A stretch of 64,000 nucleotides of DNA from Phycisphaerae bacterium RAS1 (GTDB lineage: Bacteria; Planctomycetota; Phycisphaerae; UBA1845; Fen-1342): positions 434,001 to 498,000 of the forward strand of contig SMLU01000001.1 of assembly GCA_007859745.1 (NCBI GenBank), given 5' to 3'. A program made the translations under genes and the position numbers. The notes under the pieces were generated by a model that worked only from the letters and a program-made list of their open reading frames with translations, ran no database searches and was not told the origin of the DNA. Numbering within the stretch: the first letter of the stretch is position 1; each line of letters begins with the position of its first letter. Below, piece by piece: positions 36,604 to 43,054 of the stretch.

Positions 36604-36758
36604 TGCATGAATCTCCGTTGTGCCCGCGAATTCGGAGCGGGTCATATGAATGGAACCGGGTAACGGATTGCCGGGTGGGGTGGGCAAAAACCCGGCCGCG
36701 GCGCTTCCTGCCGGGGCGTGCCCGCTCACAAGCTCCGCACCCGTTCGGCTTCCGGCCT

Positions 36759-37190
36759 TCACGGTTTGCCCGCGTTCGGGTCGCTTACTCCCGACGCCCG
36801 GATCATCGCCAGCGCCGCCGCTCGGATCGCGGCCGGCAGATTCGGCCACGCCCGCGCGACTTCGGCAAGCTCGGACGATTCGCCCCGACCGCCGGTACCC
36901 ACGCCGCCGTTTGCGTCGCTCGGCGCGGCGTTTCCGTGCGCCCCCGGCCGTCCCTGTGCGGGCGTCGCCGGTCCGCGGGAAGCCGCCCGCATCGGCTGCG
37001 GCGTCGGCTCCGGACCGGCGGTCTCGCTGCGCGTCGGCGCGGGCGTCCCGCCTCGCGTCCCATCGGGCGTCGCCGCCCCCGGCGGATCGCCGTTTCGTGC
37101 ATCCGTGTTGCCGGAATTGCTGCCGGTCGGACCGGCGACTTGCGATTCTCCCGAAGAAAACTGCGGGGGTTCGAGTCCAGTAACGCCCAT
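36759..37190 (-). CDS. int: detached C-terminal segment of the integrase gene
   Basis: Open frame of 143 codons that starts at the CAT end of attR and repeats the first residues read at attL (MGVTGLE), then continues PPQFSSGESQ. A ~90-residue Gly/Pro/Thr/Ala-rich linker leads to a conserved-looking helical end, ELAEVARAWPNLPAAIRAAALAMIRAS. Third positions are strongly G/C, as in genes. In the circular form the core is single and this frame directly continues the 27955-29430 integrase, giving about 621 residues. In the integrated state it has no ribosome site of its own and is probably silent. Confidence 0.7.
   Translation of the reverse strand: MGVTGLEPPQFSSGESQVAGPTGSNSGNTDARNGDPPGAATPDGTRGGTPAPTRSETAGPEPTPQPMRAASRGPATPAQGRPGAHGNAAPSDANGGVGTGGRGESSELAEVARAWPNLPAAIRAAALAMIRASGVSDPNAGKP
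37168..37190. repeat. attR core (23 bp)
   Basis: Exact copy of 27974-27996. It is only the tRNA 3' fragment: no acceptor 5' strand, D-arm or anticodon arm precedes it. Confidence 0.95.
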
Positions 37191-37276
37191 CCCCCTGCCC
37201 TGGCGCCGAAACCCGGCCAGCGGCGACCCGTCTCTAACCCCGGTCCACCTTGCGTGTCCGTAGCGTTACAAGCAGA

Positions 37277-38290
37277 ATGCCGATTCCGATGTCGCAGCAA
37301 GCAGAACAGATCGCTGGCGCCCCGGACGTCCCGCGCGACGCGCTCGCGGAGCGCGAACTGCGGCCCGGGCCGCCGCGCAGTTCGGAGCGCGCGCTTAGCT
37401 GGTACGACCGGGCGAAGTTCGGGCTGGTGCGCTGGGTGCTGTACGCGTGGGTGCGGTGTTTCAGCCTGCGCGGGCTCTTCCTCCTGGGCCGCTGGTTCGG
37501 CACGGTCGAGTTCTGGATCAACTTCCGCCGCCGGGCGCGCTACGCCGAGGAGCTGCGGCGGGCCTTTCCCGAGGGTCTGACGCGGGCGCGGCAGACGAAG
37601 ATCATCCGCGATTTCTTCCGCCGCACGCGTTGCGACAAGCTCTTCTACCTGGTTTTCGACCGCCTGCCGCGCGAGAAGATCATGAATCGCATCCGCTTTC
37701 ACGGGCGGCAATACCTGGACGAGGCGCTGCTGCGCGGCAACGGCGTCTACGTCATGCTGAGCCACGTGGGCTCGCATCACGTGGCCGGCCTTCTGATGGC
37801 GCTGCTGGGTTACAAGTGCGCCGGGGTGCGCGACCGCAATGAAGGGGCGATTCGCCAGTATGTGCAGGAGATGTACGCGCGCACGTTCCCCGAGTTCGCG
37901 GCGATCCGCGTGCTCTACGCCGACAGCTTTCCGCGTGAGATCTACCGCTGTTTCCGCGAGAACCGGGTCGTGGGCAGCGCGCTGGACGTGGGCCGCATTC
38001 GCGGGCTGAACCTCAAGACCTGCCCGGTGCGGATTTTCGGCGAGACGCGGGAATTTCTGACCGGCACGCTGCAGGTGGCGCTGCGCTGCGGCGCAGTGAT
38101 CTGCCAGGCGTTTGTCGTCTCGCGGCCCAACTTCTATTTCCGCCTGATCGTCAACCCGCCGCTCTACGTCCCCGCCGGAAGCGGCGAGGCGGAGGACAAC
38201 CCGCAGCGCGTGGCCGAACTGATGCAGAAATACGCCGACGGTATCGCCGCCCACATCCGCGAGCACCCGGATCATCTCAGTCGGGTATGA
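37277..38290 (+). CDS. lysophospholipid acyltransferase family protein (LpxL/HtrB type)
   Basis: 337 residues from ATG 37277; ATG 37289 is also possible and neither has a clear ribosome site. Residues ~45-75 form a membrane-associated helix (LVRWVLYAWVRCFSLRGLFLLGRWF). The acyltransferase core follows with MLSHVGSHHVAG, corresponding to the HxxxxD/E region of LPLAT enzymes, and GSALDVGRIRG. The family transfers acyl chains to lipid A precursors or related lipids at the inner membrane. The residue after the conserved His is not the canonical Asp, so catalysis needs checking. First chromosomal gene after attR. Confidence 0.8.
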   Translation: MPIPMSQQAEQIAGAPDVPRDALAERELRPGPPRSSERALSWYDRAKFGLVRWVLYAWVRCFSLRGLFLLGRWFGTVEFWINFRRRARYAEELRRAFPEGLTRARQTKIIRDFFRRTRCDKLFYLVFDRLPREKIMNRIRFHGRQYLDEALLRGNGVYVMLSHVGSHHVAGLLMALLGYKCAGVRDRNEGAIRQYVQEMYARTFPEFAAIRVLYADSFPREIYRCFRENRVVGSALDVGRIRGLNLKTCPVRIFGETREFLTGTLQVALRCGAVICQAFVVSRPNFYFRLIVNPPLYVPAGSGEAEDNPQRVAELMQKYADGIAAHIREHPDHLSRV

Positions 38291-38310
38291 ACCCCGCGAA
38301 ACGCGCGCCG

Positions 38311-38384
38311 TGGCGTCCGTCCTTCGTGGCCGACCAGGGCGAGTCATTTGACTCGCCGTTGGCCACAGAGGGCCAACGCTACCG
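38311..38384. repeat. palindromic repeat family 5, copy 2, with nested hairpin
   Basis: A GTCCTTCGTGGCCGAC...GTTGGCCACAGAGGGCC unit matching the arms at 24837-24908, with a nested perfect GGCGAGTCATTTGACTCGCC palindrome. It lies between convergent genes. Confidence 0.8.
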
Positions 38385-38399
38385 TTACTCAGCGGGCTG

Positions 38400-39767
38400 C
38401 TAACTCACCGCTTCCGCCGCTTCCTCGCGAGCGACGTGAATGCGCAGCCGCCGGATTTTTCGCGCTTCGGCGTCGATGACTTCGAGCTGCACGTTCTCAT
38501 GCTTGAACGTCTCGCCGGTGCTGGGGATTTTTCCCATGGCCGCGAAGACGAACCCGCCGACGGTCTCAAACCCCTCGTCCTCCGGCAGTTCGATCCGCAG
38601 CGCCTCGTTCACCTGGTAGATCGACGCGCGCGCATCGACGTCAATCGTGTCTTCGTCGATATGGTTCAGCATCGGCGGGGGCGGCTGGTCGTACTCGTCG
38701 TCGATCTCGCCGACCAGCTCCTCAAGGATGTCCTCGATCGTCGCCAGGCCGGCGGTGCCGCCGTACTCGTCGAGCACGATGGCGATCTGCACCTTTCGCT
38801 GACGGAATTCCGTGAGCAGGTCGGCGATGGTCTTGGTTTCGGGCACGTAGGGCGCCACGCGCATGACGCTGCGGACTTCGAAGGCCGCGCCGGGCGCGAG
38901 CTTGAGCAGGTCCTTGACATACAGCACGCCGATGATGTGATCGAGCGAGTTCTCGAAGACGGGCAGGCGCGAGTGGCCGCTGGCGACCAGCGCCGCGCGC
39001 ACCTGCTCCATGGTGCTGTCGGCGGGGATCGCGGCGATGTCGGTCCGCGGCGTCATGATGGCGCTGACGGTCGTTTGCTGGAGCTCGAAAACCGAGCGGA
39101 TCATTTCGCGCTGTGCGTCGTCCACGGCGCCCTGAAGCTGGCCGTCCTGCACCGCCTCGAGAATCTCCTGCTCGACGCGTTCCACTTCCTGCCCGGCGTC
39201 TGGGCCGCTCTTGCCCAGCAGGCGTTCGACGATGAGCTGAACAAAGGCGAGCAGACGCGCCAGCGGCCAGAGGGCGGCGCGCAACAGCACCAGCCCCCAC
39301 AGCGACTTCGAGAGGATCGACTCGCCGGCGTGAACGGCCAGCGCGTGCGGGACGCCAATGCCGAAGACGGCGAGCAGCGCCAGCGTGATTCCGATCGGGA
39401 TGAGGATTTCTCGGGCGCCAATCGCCGGCGGATCGGATCCGAGGTAGGCCCAGGCCACCAGAAGCAACAGGCTGAAGTTGGCCGCGAGGCGCACAACGGA
39501 CGTCAGGAGAAGCAGTTCCGAGCCGCAGCGGTCAAGCCACTCCAGCCACGCGCGGTCCGACGACTCCCCCAGGCGTTCCGCGAGCCGCGACGGGGAGTAG
39601 TCGCGCAGCACGTACGATAGGGTCGAAATGACAAGAATCAGGGCCAGCAGGCCGGCCCCGCACGTAAGAACCAAGTCGCGGTCTCCGAAAATCCAGGCGA
39701 CATCCCGGCCGGAGAGGGCTGGAGACTCGCCGCATGGACTATATCGCCCGCTTGCGCCGCGCCGCAA
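38400..39767 (-). CDS. HlyC/CorC-family protein with CBS pair
   Basis: Up to 455 residues. The outermost start is TTG 39767; TTG 39677, with GGAG 8 nt upstream and the first membrane helix right after it, is equally plausible. N-terminal hydrophobic helices (LVLTCGAGLLALILVIS, LLLTSVVRLAANFSLLLLVAWAY, ILIPIGITLALLAVFGIG), then a CBS pair (IMTPRTDIAAIPADSTMEQVRAALVASGHSRLPV and the MRVAPYVPETKTIADLL repeat with EYGGTAGLATIEDILEELVGEI), then the CorC_HlyC domain (EDEGFETVGGFVFAAMGKIP). The family is implicated in Mg/Co homeostasis. Last gene of the xseB-coaX-mnmE-like operon. Confidence 0.85.
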   Translation of the reverse strand: MRRGASGRYSPCGESPALSGRDVAWIFGDRDLVLTCGAGLLALILVISTLSYVLRDYSPSRLAERLGESSDRAWLEWLDRCGSELLLLTSVVRLAANFSLLLLVAWAYLGSDPPAIGAREILIPIGITLALLAVFGIGVPHALAVHAGESILSKSLWGLVLLRAALWPLARLLAFVQLIVERLLGKSGPDAGQEVERVEQEILEAVQDGQLQGAVDDAQREMIRSVFELQQTTVSAIMTPRTDIAAIPADSTMEQVRAALVASGHSRLPVFENSLDHIIGVLYVKDLLKLAPGAAFEVRSVMRVAPYVPETKTIADLLTEFRQRKVQIAIVLDEYGGTAGLATIEDILEELVGEIDDEYDQPPPPMLNHIDEDTIDVDARASIYQVNEALRIELPEDEGFETVGGFVFAAMGKIPSTGETFKHENVQLEVIDAEARKIRRLRIHVAREEAAEAVS

Positions 39768-39784
39768 CGCCGCGCGCGGTCCGA

Positions 39785-40960
39785 TCAGCCGCTGATGGTC
39801 CGCAATATCCTCTCCATGAACGACTTACGATCGGCCGCGGCGTGCGCTTGTTGGAGCAGGATTGCCTGCCGGGAAGCGAACGCAGCGGGCAACGCGAGCA
39901 GGTCGTCCGTCCGGCCGAGCTCGCGGCACAGGCTGGCGCGCAGGTCCGGCAGCCCCTCGCCCCGCAGGCCGGACACAAGCCGCGCCGCCGCCCGCCACAA
40001 CTTCGGCAAGGATTGCGCCAACTCTGCCAGCGTGGTGGGTCGGGCGGTCAGAAGATCTGATTTGTTAAACGCAACGCACGTCGGCCGCACGTCGGCATAG
40101 GCGCAAATGAAGGCGGCGCGCTCCTCCGCGGCGGCCGAAGCTGCGTCAAGGACGACGACGACCGCGTCCGCTCGCCGAATCAGCTCGTGGGTTCGCTCGA
40201 TCCCGGCAACCTCCAGCGAGTCGTCCGTTGTCCGCAGGCCAGCGGTGTCGATCCACAGGGCTGGGTAGCCGTCGAGCTCGCCGGGGGCTTCGACCCAGTC
40301 GCGTGTCGTCCCCGGCGTCGGCGAGACGATGCTGACATTCGATCCCGCCAGGGCGTTTACGAGCGTGCTCTTGCCGGCGTTGGGAGGCCCGGCCAGGACG
40401 ATTCGCAGCGGGCGCGCGAACCAGTCGATGATTCCCGCGCGACCTGCAATCTCCCGACACTCGCGGCGCGCATCGTCGTCGCGCTCCTGATTCGCGAGGC
40501 GATCCAGCGCGGAGCGGAGCAGGTCCACCTGCGACAGCAACCATCGCGCCCCGCGAAGCGTCGCCATGCGCGGCAACGCATCAAACGCCTCGCGCGCGAT
40601 GGCGTCGGCGCAATCCCACAGCGCTTGCGGCGCAGCGGCCTCCGTCATGCCGGAGGCGCGCATCCGCTCAGACGCCGTCCGCACCAGCCACGGCCCGCCG
40701 TGGAGATGCAGCCGCAGATCGAGCGGCTGAGCGGCGTGGACACTGAGCAAGATGTCATCGAGCGGTTCGCCGTCGGTTTCTACGAGGTCCGCACGGAGGA
40801 CGCGGCGGGTGTCGCAAAGCGATTGCCAGTCGGGGATGCCGCCCGCCAGCCGGAGTCGAACATGCCGACGGAAGAACTCGCTGCAATCCCCCATGAGACG
40901 AATGACCGCGACGCCGGCCGGGCCGGCGCCGGTGAGAAGCTGATAGGACGCGCCGGCCAT
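39785..40960 (-). CDS. MnmE/TrmE-related GTPase lacking the C-terminal Cys motif
   Basis: 391 residues, shorter than MnmE (~450). The N-terminal part (GAGPAGVAVIRLMG, LHLHGGPWLVRTASE) resembles MnmE's folate-binding domain. A central G domain has G1 GPPNAGKST (191-199), a GTTRD switch, G3 DTAGL and G4 NKSD. It ends ...KSFMERILRTISG and lacks the CxGK motif whose Cys is needed for tRNA U34 modification. It is therefore either a divergent MnmE or a related GTPase with another role. Located 3 bp after coaX, in an operon with it; the partner mnmG is not in the window. Confidence 0.75.
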   Translation of the reverse strand: MAGASYQLLTGAGPAGVAVIRLMGDCSEFFRRHVRLRLAGGIPDWQSLCDTRRVLRADLVETDGEPLDDILLSVHAAQPLDLRLHLHGGPWLVRTASERMRASGMTEAAAPQALWDCADAIAREAFDALPRMATLRGARWLLSQVDLLRSALDRLANQERDDDARRECREIAGRAGIIDWFARPLRIVLAGPPNAGKSTLVNALAGSNVSIVSPTPGTTRDWVEAPGELDGYPALWIDTAGLRTTDDSLEVAGIERTHELIRRADAVVVVLDAASAAAEERAAFICAYADVRPTCVAFNKSDLLTARPTTLAELAQSLPKLWRAAARLVSGLRGEGLPDLRASLCRELGRTDDLLALPAAFASRQAILLQQAHAAADRKSFMERILRTISG

Positions 40961-40963
40961 GGG

Positions 40964-41746
40964 TCACTTCTGTCCGGCGGCCTTGCGGTACGCGAGCGCA
41001 ATCCCCATCAGGCACAAGTCAGGCACGACGCTGTCGACGAAATCGGCCATGCTCGCGATGAGCGGCGCGTTGCCCCCGGTGAGCACCAGTTGCGGCCAGT
41101 GGTTGAGCGCCGTGGCGTAGCGCTCGACGATTTCGCGCAGGGCTCCGACGGCTCCGAAGAGCACCCCGTTGGCGATGGCTTCGCTGGTGTTTCGTCCGAA
41201 GGGCCCCTCGGAGCGGCCGCTCGCGACGCGCGGCAGCAGGGCCGTGCGCTGCTGCAGCACGTCGTAGCACATCTCGATCCCCGGCAGGATCGCGCCCCCC
41301 AGGAAGCGTCCGTCCTCTGAGACGCAGTCGATCGTGGTCGCCGTGCCGAACGACGCCACGGCGCAGCAGCCGCCGATATGGTCGTACGCGGCGGCGGCGC
41401 TGCAGACGCGATCGACGCCCACCTCCGCCGGATTCTCGACGTCGAGCGGCAGCGGGAGCGGCAAGTCTTCGCGGACGGCGACGACGGCGGCCCCGCTGAC
41501 CTCTTCGAGCAGAACGGCCAGTTCGCGGGTCCGCTGCGGCACGACGCTGCCGATGACGATGGCGTGCGTGGCGCGCGGCGGCACTCCAGCCCAGGCCTGC
41601 TCGATCGCCGCCCGCCAGTGCGCGCGGTCGGCGCCGGCGACGCGCGCGGCCGGCTGCAGCTTCGCGCCGTCATCGACGGCCAGCCCGATGCGCGAGTTTC
41701 CGATATCGACCGCGAGCAGGCAATCAACGGGAGCGATCGGGTGCAT
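40964..41746 (-). CDS. coaX: type III pantothenate kinase
   Basis: 260 residues. ASKHA-fold kinase with phosphate-1 motif LLAVDIGNSRIGLAVDDG (D14), the phosphate-2 motif FGTATTIDCV (near 133), and LTGGNAPLI at the adenosine motif. AGADRAHW and GVDRVCSAAAAYDH are CoaX hallmarks. It phosphorylates pantothenate in the first step of CoA synthesis, and unlike CoaA is not feedback-inhibited by CoA. Stops 3 bp before the MnmE-like gene. Confidence 0.93.
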   Translation of the reverse strand: MHPIAPVDCLLAVDIGNSRIGLAVDDGAKLQPAARVAGADRAHWRAAIEQAWAGVPPRATHAIVIGSVVPQRTRELAVLLEEVSGAAVVAVREDLPLPLPLDVENPAEVGVDRVCSAAAAYDHIGGCCAVASFGTATTIDCVSEDGRFLGGAILPGIEMCYDVLQQRTALLPRVASGRSEGPFGRNTSEAIANGVLFGAVGALREIVERYATALNHWPQLVLTGGNAPLIASMADFVDSVVPDLCLMGIALAYRKAAGQK

Positions 41747-41781
41747 GAGCGTCGTCCTGCGCGGCGGCGGACCGCGTGGGT

Positions 41782-42048
41782 CTACTCGTCATCCTGCGGC
41801 GCGTCGGCGGGCGGCGCGGGCTGAAACGGCGCGGCCTGCGGCTTGCCGGCGGCGTCCATCTGAATCTGCTGAATCCGCAGCTCGGCCTGGTCCAGTATCT
41901 TGCGGCAATGCGCCGCAAGCTGCATGGCCTCCTCGTAGCGCGCGATCGACTCTTCGATGCCGACGCGGCCGGATTCCATGGCCTCGACGATCTGGTCGAG
42001 CCGCTGCATGGCTTCTTCGAACTTGAGCTTTTCGGTTGCCTTGCTCAT
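41782..42048 (-). CDS. xseB: exodeoxyribonuclease VII small subunit
   Basis: 88 residues from ATG 42048. LKFEEAMQRLDQIVEAMESGRVGIEESIARYEEAMQLAAHCRKILDQAELRI is the whole XseB family signature, followed by a Pro/Ala tail. The XseA large subunit is not in the window. The longer in-frame version would include 60 residues with no family match. First gene of an operon with coaX (35-bp gap). Confidence 0.9.
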   Translation of the reverse strand: MSKATEKLKFEEAMQRLDQIVEAMESGRVGIEESIARYEEAMQLAAHCRKILDQAELRIQQIQMDAAGKPQAAPFQPAPPADAPQDDE

Positions 42049-42179
42049 GCCGCGAAGAATATCCGATTGCACGCGCCGCGGCGCGGGTCGGCCGAGCGGG
42101 CCGTGATGATGACGCGGATCGCGCGAGGCGCGCATCCGCGAACACCGGAGCGAGGCGCAAGATTTTCTGTTAAACGCGC

Positions 42180-42208
42180 TTGCAGTTGCGCCGCCGACTG
42201 CTAACAAT
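42180..42208 (+). promoter_or_regulatory. promoter of a candidate small RNA
   Basis: -35 TTGCAG at 42180-42185, 16-nt spacer, -10 TAACAAT at 42202-42208. It points away from xseB into a region with two hairpins and a T-tract. Confidence 0.5.
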
Positions 42209-42213
42209 AAGAA

Positions 42214-42304
42214 CGGTTGCAGCATACAGGCGGCTCGAAACGTGGAGCCGCCGCTTCAGATGGAAGGTTTTCCGGCGCCACGGCTAGACCTTCCATCTTT
42301 TTTT
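42214..42304 (+). ncRNA. candidate small RNA, ~90 nt
   Basis: A plus-strand segment between divergently placed minus-strand genes with no open frame of its own. Predicted 5' end near 42214. First hairpin GGCGGCTC / GAGCCGCC (42229-42236 and 42245-42252, 8-nt loop). Terminal hairpin and T-tract described in the next entry. Confidence 0.5.
42258..42304 (+). terminator. rho-independent terminator, plus strand
   Basis: Perfect 11-bp stem AGATGGAAGGT (42258-42268) / ACCTTCCATCT (42288-42298) with a 19-nt loop, followed by seven Ts ending at 42304. The minus-strand side has no T-tract, so it serves plus-strand transcription only. Confidence 0.8.
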
Positions 42305-42345
42305 ATGCGCCCGCCGCGCACGACATCGGCGCGCGGCGCACGCGA

Positions 42346-43020
42346 TCAACCCTGCTTTTCAGCCATTTTGAGCACTTCATCGACGAGCTTTCGAATTCCC
42401 TCGAATACCTCGGCGGGCCCGCGGCCGAGCATGTAGGCCGGCGTCGAGACGATGTGATGCTCGGCGTCGAGCGCGATTTCGGTCACAGCCCGGCTCTCGT
42501 GCGCGCAGCCCAGCGCGATGATGGCCGCCGCGGTCGCCTGATCCGTGCCGATGGTCAGCTTCGCTTTCATGCTTCGGGCGCCGGCGACGCGCGCCAGCAA
42601 ACCGGGCGCGATGCAGATCGCGCCGACCGGCTTGCGCTCTTCCAGCATGTCGCCCACCAGCCGCTCAACGGCCGGGTTGACGCTGCACGCGGGCCCTTTC
42701 TCGGCGAAGTCGCACAGATTTTTTGCGGCGCCAAATCCGCCGGGAAGGATGAGCGCGTCCAGATCGGCGGCCTTGACCTGTGCGACGTCGCGAATGGCGC
42801 CGCGCGCGATGCGAGCCGATTCGGTCAGGACGTTGCGCCGCTCGCTCGTGGGCTTCTTCGTCAGATGGTCGATCGTGGCGGACTGGGCGATGTTCGGGGC
42901 GCAGCAGACGGTCGTCGCGCCGAGCTGGTCCAGCGCCAGGAGCGTCAGCACCGCTTCATGAACTTCCGCGCCGTCCAGAAAGCCGCAACCCGACAGCAAT
43001 ACGCCGACTTTGGCAGACAT
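42346..43020 (-). CDS. elbB: glyoxalase ElbB-type (DJ-1/PfpI superfamily)
   Basis: 224 residues from ATG 43020 (GGAG 7 nt upstream). MSAKVGVLLSGCGFLDGAEVHEA, RRNVLTESARIARG, LILPGGFGAAKNLCDFA, AICIAPGLLAR and VSTPAYMLGRGPAEVFEGI follow the ElbB family closely, including the nucleophilic-elbow Cys in ICIAP. ElbB (once 'isoprenoid biosynthesis protein') has glyoxalase III-like activity in E. coli; the physiological substrate here is unknown. Last gene of a minus-strand block. Confidence 0.9.
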   Translation of the reverse strand: MSAKVGVLLSGCGFLDGAEVHEAVLTLLALDQLGATTVCCAPNIAQSATIDHLTKKPTSERRNVLTESARIARGAIRDVAQVKAADLDALILPGGFGAAKNLCDFAEKGPACSVNPAVERLVGDMLEERKPVGAICIAPGLLARVAGARSMKAKLTIGTDQATAAAIIALGCAHESRAVTEIALDAEHHIVSTPAYMLGRGPAEVFEGIRKLVDEVLKMAEKQG

Positions 43021-43054
43021 GGTCGTTCTCCTTGCGCTCGCCCCGGCCAGGTTC

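Larger units (their letters stand above)
27974..37190. mobile_element. 9.2-kb integrative element in tRNA-Val, satellite-like replicon
   Basis: Bounded by an exact 23-bp direct repeat (27974-27996 and 37168-37190). Every gene inside is on the minus strand: int, XRE regulator, RepA-like ATPase, primase, small ORF, two excisionase-like HTH proteins, HTH protein, beta-helix cargo and a small ORF. There are no capsid, portal, tail, relaxase or type IV secretion genes. The gene set is that of an integrative plasmid or phage-satellite-like element that replicates itself but would rely on another element for transfer. Confidence 0.9.

Noticed and set aside
37168-37190. possible second tRNA at the right end of the element
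   Set aside because: Only the 3' 22-23 bases are present; D-arm, anticodon arm and acceptor 5' strand are missing. It is attR.
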